DNA of 64,000 nt from Shewanella basaltis (GCF_023283885.1 NZ_JAKILA010000003.1:124001-188000); one strand, 5' to 3'; counted from the stretch's first letter, positions 9,135 to 19,660 are shown. The notes: generated by a model from the letters alone, not told the origin. Translations and numbers: made by a program.

Positions 9135-9157
9135 TTATCCACTAAATCTGTGGATAA
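9135..9157. promoter_or_regulatory. Inverted pair of DnaA-box-like sites
   Basis: TTATCCACT (9135-9143, one mismatch to TTATCCACA) faces TGTGGATAA (9149-9157, a perfect DnaA box on the minus strand). A weaker TGTGGACTT follows at 9161. The two sites also form an 8 bp inverted repeat, so a hairpin or another dimeric operator is an alternative reading. Confidence 0.5.
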
Positions 9158-9480
9158 ACTTGTGGACTTCTGTTGTAAATGGTCTTCAACCCCTTGATGA
9201 GTATGGTTTGGACTTAAAATGTTCGTGTTCATTAGAGATAAATTAATTTGTTTAAAATCATATTGATATAAAAATCAACTGTTTTATTGGTACTCGGTTA
9301 TTTGTATTGAAAAATTGTCACTATTTTGCATTAGCGATTGTGTATTAAATTGTTATTTAGTTTAGTTTTTCACCGATTTTTAAAGGGTTTTTCGCAGAAT
9401 ATGAATTTACTGCGTTGATTTAACCGCATGCATTCATTTTTATCTAAAGGATTAGCATGGCGATTAAAATGATCATAATG

Positions 9481-9710
9481 TTACATGTGTACCACGATCA
9501 ATTCACACAGGTTAAAGCGGGTTCTTGGTAAACCATTGCCTATATTAGCAGCGTAATATTCGCTTGCTCGTTCACAGTATTTGGCATTATGCCACGCGTT
9601 TAGGAGCCATTTATAAGCCGCATCGCCAAGATAAATTTAAGGCGTAAATCTGGATTTAATATCGCAAGGTATTGGTATTTAGGTATATCATAGCCAGTCC
9701 ACTCAAAAGG
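9481..9710 (-). pseudogene. Possible decayed protein-coding remnant
   Basis: Minus-strand frame 9481-9636 encodes an open 52-codon stretch without a start (…GDAAYKWLLNAWHNAKY…) ending in TAA. Upstream, another frame continues with protein-like sequence ([15 protein letters not shown]…), as if joined by a frameshift near 9637. I do not recognise the family. The aromatic-rich composition looks protein-derived, but the stretch is short and chance cannot be excluded. Confidence 0.25.
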
Positions 9711-9720
9711 AAGCCATGTT

Positions 9721-11742
9721 GTGTCAGAGTCAGTATTTACGTTAGCGTCAAAGTTTGAACCTGCTGGAGATCAGCCAACCGCCATTAAACAGCTTGTTGA
9801 AGGTTTACAGGCAGGGGTTGCCAGTCAAACTTTATTAGGTGTGACTGGATCAGGTAAAACCTTCACTATTGCCAATGTCATCACTAAAATGGGCCGGCCA
9901 ACTATTATTATGGCGCCTAATAAAACCTTAGCGGCTCAACTTTATGGGGAAATGAAAGAGTTTTTTCCTCACAATGCTGTTGAATACTTTGTGTCTTATT
10001 ACGACTATTATCAGCCAGAAGCATACGTACCAGCCTCAAACACTTTTATTGAAAAAGATGCATCAGTGAATGCGCACATAGAACAAATGCGACTGTCGGC
10101 CACTAAAGCATTATTAGAGCGCAAAGATGTGGTGTTGATTGCCTCTGTTTCTGCTATTTACGGGTTAGGCGATCCTGACTCTTATATGAAAATGCTCCTG
10201 CATTTACGTCAGGGCGATTTTATGGGCCAGCGAGATATTCTGACTCGTCTGAGCGAACTACAATACACCCGCAACGATATTGAACTGCAACGTGGTACCT
10301 ATCGTGTCCGAGGGGAAGTAATTGATATTTTTCCGGCGGAATCTGAACGCGAAGCGATTCGCATAGAATTGTTTGACGATGAAATTGAACGCTTAAGTGA
10401 GTTTGACCCGTTAACGGGACAAATCAATAAACGCATTGTGCGCACCACAATTTACCCAAAAACGCACTATGTGACACCCCGAGAAAAAATCTTAGCTGCG
10501 ACAGAGCAAATTAAAGAAGAGCTGCGTGAGCGTCGGCAATTTTTACTCGACAATAACAAGCTGATTGAAGCACAAAGGATCAGTGAGCGAGTGCAATACG
10601 ACGTAGAAATGATGGTTGAGTTAGGCTATTGCTCAGGAATTGAAAACTACTCTCGTTACTTATCGGGGCGAGCGACCGGTGAAGGTCCACCGACACTGCT
10701 CGATTATTTACCCGCAGACGGGTTACTCATTATTGACGAGTCACATGTCACTGTGCCGCAAATTGGCGCCATGTATAAAGGCGATCGTAGCCGCAAGATG
10801 AATCTTGTCGAATACGGATTTAGGCTGCCCTCAGCATTAGATAACCGACCATTAATGTTTGAAGAATTTGAGCGATTAATGCCTCAAACCATTTTTGTTT
10901 CGGCGACCCCAAGTGAATATGAACTGGATAAAAGTGATGGCGAGGTAGCAGAGCAGGTTGTGAGGCCTACCGGGTTACTTGACCCTGTGCTTGAGGTTCG
11001 TCCAGTGGCGATTCAAGTGGATGATTTGCTTTCTGAAATCCATAAACGTGTTGCGGTAAACGAACGGGTATTGGTGACAACATTAACAAAACGTATGTCG
11101 GAGGATTTAACCGAGTATCTGGACGAACATGGGGTTAAAGTTCGCTATTTGCATTCTGATATCGATACTGTTGAGCGAATTGAAATTATTCGAGATCTCC
11201 GTTTAGGCCATTTTGATGTATTAGTGGGAATTAACTTGTTGCGTGAAGGACTCGATCTGCCCGAAGTGTCCTTAGTATGTATTTTAGATGCAGATAAAGA
11301 AGGTTTTTTACGTTCAGAACGCTCGCTTATTCAAACCATTGGCCGTGCTGCACGCAATGTTAACGGTAAAGTTATTCTTTATGCCGACAGAATTACCAAC
11401 TCAATGGCAAAAGCCATGGGAGAAACTGAACGTCGTCGTGAAAAACAACATCAGCACAATCTTAAAAACGCAATTGTGCCGCGAGGGGTGGTTAAGAGTA
11501 TTACTGATGTAATGGATGTCGGCGATCCAAAATCAGGCAAAGGTCAGCGTAAGCAAACCAATAAATATGCTGAAGTGGCAGATAGTCGTGCAACTTATAC
11601 AAGTGTTGCAGAATTAAGTCATCAAATTGATGCACTTGAAAAACAAATGCACGAATTTGCGAGAAACCTTGAGTTTGAACAAGCGGCAGCACTGCGTGAT
11701 GAAGTGAAACACCTAAGAGAGCAGATTATTTTAAATAGTTAA
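9721..11742 (+). CDS. uvrB: UvrB, excinuclease ABC subunit B
   Basis: Damage-verifying helicase-like subunit of UvrABC nucleotide excision repair. The 673 residues show the Walker A motif GVTGSGKT near residue 40, and the beta-hairpin region [20 protein letters not shown] near residue 92 that clamps DNA. The DESH box follows near residue 340, and helicase motifs [12 protein letters not shown] and QTIGRAARN near residues 505-545. The C-terminal UVR motif that binds UvrC ([11 protein letters not shown]) is present. The start is GTG at 9721 ([18 protein letters not shown]), with AAGGAAG just upstream, and matches the usual N-terminus. It stands alone as a transcription unit after a long upstream region. 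Confidence 0.98.
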   Translation: MSESVFTLASKFEPAGDQPTAIKQLVEGLQAGVASQTLLGVTGSGKTFTIANVITKMGRPTIIMAPNKTLAAQLYGEMKEFFPHNAVEYFVSYYDYYQPEAYVPASNTFIEKDASVNAHIEQMRLSATKALLERKDVVLIASVSAIYGLGDPDSYMKMLLHLRQGDFMGQRDILTRLSELQYTRNDIELQRGTYRVRGEVIDIFPAESEREAIRIELFDDEIERLSEFDPLTGQINKRIVRTTIYPKTHYVTPREKILAATEQIKEELRERRQFLLDNNKLIEAQRISERVQYDVEMMVELGYCSGIENYSRYLSGRATGEGPPTLLDYLPADGLLIIDESHVTVPQIGAMYKGDRSRKMNLVEYGFRLPSALDNRPLMFEEFERLMPQTIFVSATPSEYELDKSDGEVAEQVVRPTGLLDPVLEVRPVAIQVDDLLSEIHKRVAVNERVLVTTLTKRMSEDLTEYLDEHGVKVRYLHSDIDTVERIEIIRDLRLGHFDVLVGINLLREGLDLPEVSLVCILDADKEGFLRSERSLIQTIGRAARNVNGKVILYADRITNSMAKAMGETERRREKQHQHNLKNAIVPRGVVKSITDVMDVGDPKSGKGQRKQTNKYAEVADSRATYTSVAELSHQIDALEKQMHEFARNLEFEQAAALRDEVKHLREQIILNS

Positions 11743-11889
11743 TGCTACAGATGAAAGCGGATAATAGCAGTTGCAACAAACGGGGTGTAATTATGTTATA
11801 ACTCATATCTGAAGCAAATGCTTTTACATGCCCAGTCTAACTGCATTTTCTTTGCTGTGCGTGACACGGCATAAACAGGTCACAGGTTA

Positions 11890-12159
11890 GTTATATCATT
11901 GCGCGTTAGCAAGTGATCTCTCAGCGAGAATTTAAAGGGCTTAAACAAGGCGAATGACTGAATGAATAGTTATTCTCTTTCGAAGTCATGCAACGCAGTA
12001 TAAGCCCTTTTAAAACTCGCCTGAAAGGAATGTCCCAGCCGCTTTTGCTTTACGTTCTCGCTATTTGAAATGGAACAACCATTACTGCATAGCGACGCCT
12101 TAATCAAAAACCGCTGGACGCATTCTTAGTAGTCACTTATTAATGCGGAATGGTATTAC
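11890..12159 (+). repeat. Second inverted-repeat element family, copy 2a
   Basis: A 270 bp element whose ends, GTTATATCATTGCGCGTTAG at left and CGGAATGGTATTAC at right, are imperfect inverted repeats of about 30 bp. The interior has landmarks shared with 32220-32461, such as AACAAGGCGAATGAC, GAAGTCATGCAACGCAGT and CCTTAATCAAAAA. No ORF. It fills most of the 512 bp gap between uvrB and asnS. The rest holds only the asnS terminator. Confidence 0.85.
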
Positions 12160-12202
12160 TATGATGATTTATCTCAATACTGTTAAAACCGACTGAAATA
12201 AA

Positions 12203-12226
12203 AAAACGCGCCTTGAGGCGCGTTTT
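12203..12226 (-). terminator. Rho-independent terminator of asnS
   Basis: Perfect 10 bp stem AAAACGCGCC/GGCGCGTTTT with a 4-base loop, 29 bp past the asnS stop. It is flanked by A and T runs, so it could work for both convergent genes. Confidence 0.9.
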
Positions 12227-12254
12227 AACATTTTGTTGCTAAACGATAAGCGTT

Positions 12255-13655
12255 TTAGAAGTTTGCTGAGCGTGGTGCTCGTGGGAATGGAATCACATCG
12301 CGAATGTTGTTGACACCCGTTACGTATGAAACTAAACGTTCAAACCCTAAACCAAAGCCTGCATGAGGCACGGTTCCATAACGGCGTAAGTCACGGTACC
12401 ACCAGTAATCTTCTTGGCTTAAGTTCATTTCAGCTAAACGCGCATCCAATACCTCTAAACGCTCTTCGCGTTGCGCACCACCAATGATCTCACCAATGCC
12501 TGGTGCTAACACGTCCATTGCCGCAACGGTTTTACCATCGTCGTTTAGGCGCATGTAGAAGGCTTTAATGTCTTTCGGGTAGTTTTTAACAACCACTGGT
12601 GCTTTAAAGTGTTCTTCTGCTAGGTAACGTTCGTGCTCAGATTGTAAATCGATACCCCATTCAACAGGGAACTCAAATTGTTTACCACAGCTTTTAAGGA
12701 TTTCAACAGCATCGGTGTAATCAACTTGAGCAAAATCACTGCTTACGAATGATTGCAAACGTTCAATAACGGTTTTATCTACACGGTCATTAAAGAAGCT
12801 TAAATCGTCCATGCGTTCTTCTAATACAGCGTTAAATGCAAATTTAAGCATTCTTTCAGCTAATTTAGCGGCATCATCTAATGTTGCAAAGGCCACTTCA
12901 GGCTCAACCATCCAAAACTCGGCAAGGTGGCGAGTCGTGTTTGAGTTTTCAGCGCGGAAAGTTGGGCCAAAGGTATACACTTTAGACAAGGCACAGGCAT
13001 AGGTTTCAGCATTTAGCTGACCCGATACCGTTAAAAACGATTCTTTACCAAAAAAGTCTTTGTCGTAATCAACTTTCCCTGCAGGTGTGCGTGGTAAGTT
13101 TTCCATGTCTAATGTTGAAACACGGAACATTTCACCAGCACCTTCACAGTCTGAAGCCGTGATAAGTGGGGTCGATACCCAGATAAACCCTTCTTGATGG
13201 TAAAAACGGTGAATAGCTTGCGATAAACAGTTACGTACACGAGCAACAGCACCAATAATGTTAGTACGTGGGCGTAAGTGAGCGAGTTCACGTAAATGTT
13301 CAATCGAGTGGCGTTTGGCTGCCATTGGGTAAGTGTCTGGATCATCTACAAATCCGGTCACTTCAACCGCAGAAACTTGTAACTCAAATGCTTGGCCTGC
13401 TCCAGGAGAGGCGACGATTTCGCCTGTCATGACAACAGAACAGCCAGCAGTCAATTTCAATACATCGTCATTGTAATTGGCGAGGCTGTTTGGCACGACA
13501 CCTTGTATTGGGTCGAAACATGAACCGTCGTAAACGGCCAAGAAAGAAATACCAGCTTTAGAGTCACGGCGAGTTCTCACCCAGCCACGTACAGTGACTT
13601 GCGAACCGATGGCGTGTTCACCTTTAAATACAGAAGCGACAGATGTAATGCTCAT
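12255..13655 (-). CDS. asnS: Asparaginyl-tRNA synthetase
   Basis: Class II aminoacyl-tRNA synthetase that charges tRNA-Asn; 466 residues, the normal length. An N-terminal OB-fold anticodon-binding domain (about 1-110, with [14 protein letters not shown]) is followed by the catalytic domain. Motif 2 is [25 protein letters not shown] near residue 235, and motif 3 is [15 protein letters not shown] near residue 435. Several contacts typical of AsnRS rather than AspRS are present (for example [11 protein letters not shown]). The gene is monocistronic, ending in a strong terminator. The five-gene tRNA-Asn array lies only 4 kb away on the same strand, but there is no evidence that they share regulation. 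Confidence 0.98.
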   Translation of the reverse strand: MSITSVASVFKGEHAIGSQVTVRGWVRTRRDSKAGISFLAVYDGSCFDPIQGVVPNSLANYNDDVLKLTAGCSVVMTGEIVASPGAGQAFELQVSAVEVTGFVDDPDTYPMAAKRHSIEHLRELAHLRPRTNIIGAVARVRNCLSQAIHRFYHQEGFIWVSTPLITASDCEGAGEMFRVSTLDMENLPRTPAGKVDYDKDFFGKESFLTVSGQLNAETYACALSKVYTFGPTFRAENSNTTRHLAEFWMVEPEVAFATLDDAAKLAERMLKFAFNAVLEERMDDLSFFNDRVDKTVIERLQSFVSSDFAQVDYTDAVEILKSCGKQFEFPVEWGIDLQSEHERYLAEEHFKAPVVVKNYPKDIKAFYMRLNDDGKTVAAMDVLAPGIGEIIGGAQREERLEVLDARLAEMNLSQEDYWWYRDLRRYGTVPHAGFGLGFERLVSYVTGVNNIRDVIPFPRAPRSANF

Positions 13656-13906
13656 TGTTGCTTAATTCTCCAACGTATCGAATTATGAATATAAAATTTG
13701 GGTTTATCTTACCTTGCTGGTGGCTTTTCTCAAGCTGAAAACGCTATTCTATAGTGATTATTGTGTTACTTTTAGGTAAGTCGGCTAAATATTTGGCAAA
13801 TGAGCGAATTAAGCCTTAAAGCCGAATCTATCAATTACTGATATTACCGTGATTCATAATAAGGTGACATCACGTTGCCATATAGTGTTTACCCAAGGAT
13901 AAGGAC

Positions 13907-14242
13907 ATGTCTCGATTAGGTGTTTTGCAAGTAGTGTTGACCGTATTATCGATTTTAGGCTGGAGCTTGGCCATTTATGCGTTGATTATTTATGGTGAAG
14001 CCCGACCCGACCGTGCGGTAGGTTATTTTTTAAGTAAAGGGGTATCAGTACGTTTGTATTGGGATCCAGACTTAACGATTAAACTTGAGTATTTAATTTG
14101 GTGTTGTGCTGCAGTGAGCTTCTTAAATTTGCTGGTAAACTTTTATGCAAAAACAACCACCAGAATTGGCTTTTGGGTCAACATCCCCTTGTTGCTTGTT
14201 GTGTCACTATCTGCTGGATTGTATATCCGCTATGTTATTTAA
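13907..14242 (+). CDS. Small hypothetical inner-membrane protein, three to four helices
   Basis: A 111-residue protein of unknown function. Hydrophobic segments are visible near residues 6-28, 62-80 and 88-110. The loop between the first and second contains RPDRAVGYFLSKGVSVRLYWD. An AAGGATAAGGAC sequence immediately precedes the ATG and supports the start. It is transcribed towards the Nudix gene and converges with it, with 16 bp between the stops. I do not recognise a named family. The clear membrane pattern and good ribosome binding site argue that it is real. Confidence 0.75.
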   Translation: MSRLGVLQVVLTVLSILGWSLAIYALIIYGEARPDRAVGYFLSKGVSVRLYWDPDLTIKLEYLIWCCAAVSFLNLLVNFYAKTTTRIGFWVNIPLLLVVSLSAGLYIRYVI

Positions 14243-14258
14243 AATGGTGTGTTACCCA

Positions 14259-14834
14259 TTATTTTTCAGTGATATGGCGGCATAATAAATCAATGATTGC
14301 CGCGGTAACCCCCCAAATAAATCGCTCTTCAAATGGCATAAAGTGTACATGGTAGCGTTTGCCATGGCGGTAGTGAAACACCTGATGTCGATTATTATGA
14401 TCAATAAAAAAACTCAATGGTACAGTAAAACAGTCTGCAACTTCACCCGGATCGATAAGCAGTTTAAATGGCTGTTTCACTAACGCAATCACAGGCGTGA
14501 TCTCAAAGCCTGTGAATGTTTTATGTGCAGGGAATACACCCAGTACTTCGACATTATTAGCCGTTAATCCAATTTCTTCATGGGCTTCTCGCAGTGCCGT
14601 TTCAATGGCATTACTGTCAAATGGCTCAACTTTACCGCCAGGAAAACTGATTTGCCCCGGATGATGGCGTAAATGCATTGCTCGCTGGGTCAATATGATG
14701 TGCAAGTGCTGTTCTATTTCTATTATTGGAATTAATACAGCTGCTTGTCGTCCTCTGTACGAGCTTGGCGCTGAGGTAATAGCAGCCGTTAATTGATGTA
14801 ATCGATAGCGCACTATAAATTCGTGTTTGTTCAT
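14259..14834 (-). CDS. Nudix hydrolase, coenzyme A pyrophosphatase-like (NudL type)
   Basis: A 191-residue Nudix hydrolase. The Nudix box is PGGKVEPFDSNAIETALREA followed by HEEIGL (about residues 65-90). Directly before it is the family signature LTQRAMHLRHHPGQISF, characteristic of the CoA-pyrophosphatase subgroup that includes E. coli NudL/YeaB and yeast Pcd1. These enzymes hydrolyse CoA and its derivatives to 4'-phosphopantetheine and 3',5'-ADP. Substrate specificity is inferred from the signature. The gene is divergent from malQ, and its stop lies 16 bp from that of the convergent small membrane protein. Confidence 0.9.
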   Translation of the reverse strand: MNKHEFIVRYRLHQLTAAITSAPSSYRGRQAAVLIPIIEIEQHLHIILTQRAMHLRHHPGQISFPGGKVEPFDSNAIETALREAHEEIGLTANNVEVLGVFPAHKTFTGFEITPVIALVKQPFKLLIDPGEVADCFTVPLSFFIDHNNRHQVFHYRHGKRYHVHFMPFEERFIWGVTAAIIDLLCRHITEK

Positions 14835-15229
14835 TAATCGCTTATGTCTCTTTGCCCGCTTGGTCTATGACAGTGTCAATATCATGGGCTATTGAAAACC
14901 ACATACATACTCGCACTATGTCATTTTCAATAGATCTTGTCTTGTTTAATGAGTCTATAACGCCGTGCCATGTTATCGCAATTTGCCACTTTTTACGTAT
15001 AAAATTTGCACCGTTTTGGCTTGAGTCGCTCTTTTATAGTGCAATATGGCCAGCTAAAACAACTGTATTATACAGTTGTTTTAATTATGTTTTTTTCAAT
15101 TAACTCGATGATTTTAAATACTATATTTCTGTCATGTTAGTGCCATTTATTTGTAGTCAATTTGTTACGATTAACTGGCATGCTAACTGCTGGAATTAAT
15201 GCAGTTAATAATCGCGAGGAAGGACAAAT
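14835..15229. other. Divergent intergenic region between the Nudix gene and malQ with two inverted repeats
   Basis: The 395 bp region holds a 10 bp inverted repeat (14889-14898 with 14924-14933, CTATTGAAAA) with a 25-nt loop. A perfect 13 bp hairpin lies at 15054-15082. I see no convincing gene in it. It must contain the promoters of both flanking genes. The malQ start has GAGGAAGGA as ribosome binding site. Confidence 0.6.
15054..15082. terminator. Perfect 13 bp hairpin between divergent genes
   Basis: TAAAACAACTGTA (15054-15066) pairs fully with TACAGTTGTTTTA (15070-15082) around a 3-base loop. The A-rich left and T-rich right arms resemble a bidirectional terminator. Neither neighbour needs a terminator here, so it may end an unannotated small RNA or act as a palindromic operator for malQ. 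Confidence 0.5.
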
Positions 15230-17422
15230 ATGGGACTGGAGAAGTTGCTATATTTGCAAGGCGTTGGAGCAGAGTTTATCGATTGTTTCGGTAATCTTGT
15301 GCACATTCCTGCTACGGATCGGCAGGGAATATTAACCACGATGTTGTTACCGACATCGTTCAATCAACATCAATGTGATCCATCTGAGTATGCCCAAATA
15401 CTTACTGACGCCAAGGTGGCAAAACGCATAGAGCAGCTAGATGTCGCCCCCTGGTTGGAACCCTTACATCGTTTTCAATGGTGTGAAATTGACACTCCAC
15501 ACATTGATATTCAGTTGCCAGATAATTACCCCTTTGCCATGCAAATAACCGTGTTTGGCGAAACGATTGATACCTTAGCGGTGACAGTATCGCGCGATGA
15601 TTGCGTCATTGTTGGTGAGTATCACATTAATGGTCAACGATATTGTCAATACCGTCTTGAGCTGGATAAACCCAATCTGCATTTAGGGTATCACCACATT
15701 AGTCTGGCTTTTATTGGTGATGCTGCCAGGCCGCATACGTTATATGGTCAAATTATGATTGCGCCGCAGGTGGCTTACCAAGGGCGAATGGAACAGCTTG
15801 CTCTAACAGGTCAATCACGACCATGGGGAATTAACGCCCAGTTGTATGCTTTGCGAAATGATGAGCAGTGGGGCATTGGAGATTTTGGCAATTTAGCCGA
15901 ATTGATAGATTATGCAGCCCGAAGTGGCGCTGATTTTATTTTGCTTAATCCATTACATGCACTCGATATTAGCCAACCTGAAAACCCAAGTCCTTATAGT
16001 CCAACAGACAGGCGCCGCTTAAACCCTCTTTATATTCAAATTGAAGCGGTACATGAATACAAAGCAATAGAAGCTGAATTAACAAGCCAAAAATGGTTGC
16101 AAAAAAAACAGGTAATCAATCAATCGCAGTTAATTAATTATCAAGAAGTGCATAGCATCAAATATGCAATATTTGAAAAGTTGTATCAAATTTTTTGTCA
16201 GCAACATGCTAAGCATGAAACTGCAAGGTATCTAGCTTATTTAGCGTTTGTTGAAAATGATAAACCAGCATTGATGCAGTTTGTTGCAAGGGAAATGGAG
16301 TTAGTATCTAATTTTTTCAACTTAGATGCCGGCTTTTATTTGTACTTACAGTTTGTCGCCAACGAGCAACTTGAAGCATGTCAGCTTAATGCTAAGCAAT
16401 GTGGCATGAGTATTGGGTTGATTAGGGATTTAGCGGTAGGCGCAGTGAGCCATGGTGCAGAAGTGAGTGCGAATTTAGGCTTGTTTTGTGATAACGCCAG
16501 TATTGGTGCACCACCCGATCCTTTTGCAGAGCAAGGACAAAATTGGGGCTTAACGCCATTTGATCCCGTTAAACTAAAACAACATGATTTTAGTCATTTT
16601 ATTCAACTTGTTAGAAGTAACATGCAAAGCTGCGGCGCATTACGTATCGACCATGTAATGAGCCTGCTACGCCTTTGGTGGTGGCCGCTTAATCGTGACT
16701 TGGGCGAGGGCAGTTATGTGTATTATCCGGTTGACACTTTACTGGCCATTGTGTGCCTTGAAAGCCAGCGAGCTCGGTGCATTGTGATTGGCGAAGATTT
16801 AGGCATTGTTCCTCCGGAAATCGTATCTCGTTTGCAAAAGGCGGGTATTTTTTCAAATGAGTTGTTTTATTTTTGCAAGGGTCACGATGGATTTAAATCG
16901 CCTAAAGACTATAAACAGCATAGCCTAATGATGTTAGCTAATCACGATGTCCCCACTATTACCGCATGGTGGACAGCGGAAGACCTCAAGTTACGTCGTA
17001 AGCTTGAGCTTATTGATTCTGATCATAAATTACATCAGCTTTTAGCTCAGCGTCAGCTAGAAAAACAACAATTGATTGAATTACTTAATCGAGAAGGCGC
17101 TTTAGCACATCCTGCTGTGGAAAATACCGACGAGTTGGACTTTGATACTGTGATTTTGGCGTGGCTGAGTGTCGTGGCCAAAGGCAATTCCCAGTTATTT
17201 AGTGTGCAATTAAGTGACCTAGTTGCTGATAAACATGGGGTGAATATTCCCGGTACCTGGAAAGAGTTTCCTAATTGGCAACGCCGTTTACCCTTGAGCA
17301 TTCAACAAATGTCGCAAAGCGCTAAAGTGCAGCAAAGAATGACTGTGATCAAACAATCAAGACAGACTAGCAGTCATGCTTATGCTGCAAATGTGTCTTT
17401 ATCCAATAACTCAAAACAATAA
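15230..17422 (+). CDS. malQ: 4-alpha-glucanotransferase (amylomaltase)
   Basis: GH77 enzyme that disproportionates maltodextrins, transferring glucan chains and releasing glucose. It has 730 residues, in the range of the long proteobacterial MalQ proteins, with an N-terminal extension of about 190 residues. The catalytic core begins at RPWGINAQLYALRNDEQWG near residue 197. The nucleophile region is ALRIDHVMSLLRLWW near residue 470, the acid/base region IGEDLG near residue 522, and the transition-state Asp is in NHDVPTITAWW near residue 570. It is first in the glg cluster; glgB follows after 6 bp. GAGGAAGGA precedes the ATG. Its role here is probably to recycle the short chains released by glycogen debranching. 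Confidence 0.97.
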   Translation: MGLEKLLYLQGVGAEFIDCFGNLVHIPATDRQGILTTMLLPTSFNQHQCDPSEYAQILTDAKVAKRIEQLDVAPWLEPLHRFQWCEIDTPHIDIQLPDNYPFAMQITVFGETIDTLAVTVSRDDCVIVGEYHINGQRYCQYRLELDKPNLHLGYHHISLAFIGDAARPHTLYGQIMIAPQVAYQGRMEQLALTGQSRPWGINAQLYALRNDEQWGIGDFGNLAELIDYAARSGADFILLNPLHALDISQPENPSPYSPTDRRRLNPLYIQIEAVHEYKAIEAELTSQKWLQKKQVINQSQLINYQEVHSIKYAIFEKLYQIFCQQHAKHETARYLAYLAFVENDKPALMQFVAREMELVSNFFNLDAGFYLYLQFVANEQLEACQLNAKQCGMSIGLIRDLAVGAVSHGAEVSANLGLFCDNASIGAPPDPFAEQGQNWGLTPFDPVKLKQHDFSHFIQLVRSNMQSCGALRIDHVMSLLRLWWWPLNRDLGEGSYVYYPVDTLLAIVCLESQRARCIVIGEDLGIVPPEIVSRLQKAGIFSNELFYFCKGHDGFKSPKDYKQHSLMMLANHDVPTITAWWTAEDLKLRRKLELIDSDHKLHQLLAQRQLEKQQLIELLNREGALAHPAVENTDELDFDTVILAWLSVVAKGNSQLFSVQLSDLVADKHGVNIPGTWKEFPNWQRRLPLSIQQMSQSAKVQQRMTVIKQSRQTSSHAYAANVSLSNNSKQ

Positions 17423-17428
17423 TGGATT

Positions 17429-19660
17429 ATGTATATGACTGTAGCCAAAACCTATTTTGAGCAAGGTAGTGATAAAGCGTTAATAAATGGTGATTACACC
17501 GATGTGTTTTCTGTGCTCGGTATGCACAGCGCAAAAGACGGTAAAGCCTTGATTGTTCGTTGTTACATTCCCGGAGCCTTGGCGGTTGATGTTATCAGCG
17601 CTAAAGATGGCCGTAAGGTGGCAAGTTTAGAGCAGGTTGATGAGCAAGGGTTATTTGCGGGCAAAATGGGACGCAGAGTCAATCCATTTGCCTACACACT
17701 TAACGTTAAATACCCATTGTGTGAACAAACAGTTACCGACCCGTATCAATTTGACAGCTTATTAAATCCTCAAGATGTGTATTTATTTAGTGAAGGTAGC
17801 CAACTACAAGCCTATGGATTTCAAGGGGCAAATTGGCGTGAGCACAGCGGTGTTAAAGGCATTCATTTTTGTGTATGGGCACCTAATGCCAAAAAAGTGG
17901 CGGTGATTGGTGACTTTAATGTATGGGATCCAAAGCGCCATGTGATGCGTTTTCATCCAGCCAGTGGATTGTGGGATATTTTTATTGTTGAAGTAGACGC
18001 TGAGCAACATTATAAATTTGCCATTACTGACGTTTATGGCAATACAGTGGTGAAATCTGATCCCTATGCGGTTTCAATGCAACCATCGCCTCATAATGCC
18101 TCCAAAATCCCGACTGAAGAAGATTTTCAATGGCAGGACAGTGATTGGCTTAATCAAAGAGTTTTGCGTAAAAGTCATAGCCAACCTATGTCTATTTACG
18201 AGGTGCAGTTAGCTTCATGGCGTCGTACGGGTGATGATGGACAATCATATACAGATTACGATCAGTTAATCAGTGAATTAGTGCCCTATGTAAAAGAAAT
18301 GGGCTTTACCCATTTGCAATTGATGCCAATCAGTGAATATCCATTTGATGGCTCATGGGGATATCAACCCGTTGGCTTATATGCTCCAACTTATCGGTTT
18401 GGCGATGCTAACGGCCTTAAAGCGTTTATCGATGCCTGCCATCAGCAAGACATCGCAGTGTTGCTTGACTGGGTACCGGCTCATTTTCCAAAAGATCCCC
18501 ATGGATTGGTTCGTTTTGATGGCAGTCATTTATATGAACACCAAGACCCGCGTAAAGGCGAACATCCGGATTGGGATACATTAATTTATAACTATGGCCG
18601 CGCTGAAGTACGCAGTTTTTTATTCAGTAATGCCCATTATTGGCTCAATGAATTTCACTTTGACGGTTTACGATTAGACGCAGTGTCTTCAATGCTTTAC
18701 CTCGATTACAGTCGAAATGCCGATCAATGGATCCCCAATGAATTTGGTGGACGTGAAAACCTGCAAGCCATTCACTTTTTACAAGAATTAAATGCGCGTA
18801 TGTATCAGTGTTTTCCGGGCATCAACATGATTGCAGAAGAGTCCACGGCATGGCCTGGTGTCACGCAAGCCACGGATCACAATGGGTTAGGTTTTGGCTT
18901 TAAATGGAACATGGGCTGGATGAACGACACGTTACGTTACATCAGTTGTGATCCCCTTTATCGGCGTTATCACCATGGCGAACTGACCTTTAGCCTTGTT
19001 TATGCCTACACCGAACAATTTATCTTGTCTCTTAGCCACGACGAGGTCGTACATGGCAAAGGGTCTTTACTGCATAAAATTCCCGGAGACGATTGGCAGA
19101 AGTTTGCTACTTTGCGTGCCTATTATGGCTTTATGTGGTCTCATCCGGGTAAAAAACTGCTGTTTATGGGTAATGAATTTGCCCAGCGTAATGAATGGAA
19201 TCATAACCAAAGCTTGGATTGGCATTTACTTGACTATGCCCCTCATCAGGGTATTCAAGACTGGGTACGCGACCTCAATCAGTTTTACCAACATACACCC
19301 GCATTGTATGAATGTGATCATCAAAGTGAGGGGTTTGCCTGGCTCGATTGTCATAATGCCGACAATAACATTTTGGTGTTTTGTCGCTATGGCGAAGATA
19401 AACAGCAGCACGTCGTCGTTGTTGTCAACATGTCGCCTCAGGTACACCAGGGGTTTCGAGTTGGTGTACCCAATAATGAAAACTACATAGAAGTGCTTAA
19501 CAGTGATCATGATCATTATGGTGGTAGTCATGTTGTTAATGATGGGCCGTGCGCAGTGTCAGCAACCCAGTGGCAGGGCATGGATAACAGTATCGTGATT
19601 ACTGTGCCACCACTAGGATGTGCGTTTTTTATTCCAGAGTCGCTTGATGATATCGAGTAG
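17429..19660 (+). CDS. glgB: 1,4-alpha-glucan branching enzyme
   Basis: GH13 enzyme that creates alpha-1,6 branches in glycogen. It has 743 residues with two N-terminal beta domains (about 1-110 and 115-220, the second being CBM48-like with [21 protein letters not shown]). The TIM-barrel shows [15 protein letters not shown], the nucleophile region [18 protein letters not shown] near residue 415, the acid/base region [10 protein letters not shown] near residue 468 and [13 protein letters not shown] near residue 535. The start may be the first ATG (MYMTVAK) or the one two codons on. It lies 6 bp after malQ and 47 bp before glgX, so the three genes are probably one transcript. Confidence 0.98.
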   Translation: MYMTVAKTYFEQGSDKALINGDYTDVFSVLGMHSAKDGKALIVRCYIPGALAVDVISAKDGRKVASLEQVDEQGLFAGKMGRRVNPFAYTLNVKYPLCEQTVTDPYQFDSLLNPQDVYLFSEGSQLQAYGFQGANWREHSGVKGIHFCVWAPNAKKVAVIGDFNVWDPKRHVMRFHPASGLWDIFIVEVDAEQHYKFAITDVYGNTVVKSDPYAVSMQPSPHNASKIPTEEDFQWQDSDWLNQRVLRKSHSQPMSIYEVQLASWRRTGDDGQSYTDYDQLISELVPYVKEMGFTHLQLMPISEYPFDGSWGYQPVGLYAPTYRFGDANGLKAFIDACHQQDIAVLLDWVPAHFPKDPHGLVRFDGSHLYEHQDPRKGEHPDWDTLIYNYGRAEVRSFLFSNAHYWLNEFHFDGLRLDAVSSMLYLDYSRNADQWIPNEFGGRENLQAIHFLQELNARMYQCFPGINMIAEESTAWPGVTQATDHNGLGFGFKWNMGWMNDTLRYISCDPLYRRYHHGELTFSLVYAYTEQFILSLSHDEVVHGKGSLLHKIPGDDWQKFATLRAYYGFMWSHPGKKLLFMGNEFAQRNEWNHNQSLDWHLLDYAPHQGIQDWVRDLNQFYQHTPALYECDHQSEGFAWLDCHNADNNILVFCRYGEDKQQHVVVVVNMSPQVHQGFRVGVPNNENYIEVLNSDHDHYGGSHVVNDGPCAVSATQWQGMDNSIVITVPPLGCAFFIPESLDDIE

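Larger units (their letters stand above)
8949..9720. other. Long AT-rich region upstream of uvrB
   Basis: About 770 bp with no convincing intact gene. It holds the inverted DnaA-box-like pair at 9135-9157 and a possible decayed minus-strand gene at 9481-9710. There is also a 24-codon plus-strand ORF (9457-9531, preceded by AAAGGA) that I cannot distinguish from chance. I see no clear LexA box and no convincing -35/-10 pair for uvrB. Confidence 0.6.

Noticed and set aside
9239..9720. LexA/SOS box for uvrB
   Set aside because: No CTGT-N8-ACAG-type site was found by eye in the upstream region; a weak site could have been missed.
14852..15103. 83-codon plus-strand open frame between the Nudix gene and malQ
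   Set aside because: It lies across two inverted repeats and the divergent promoters, lacks a ribosome binding site and has no recognisable family.
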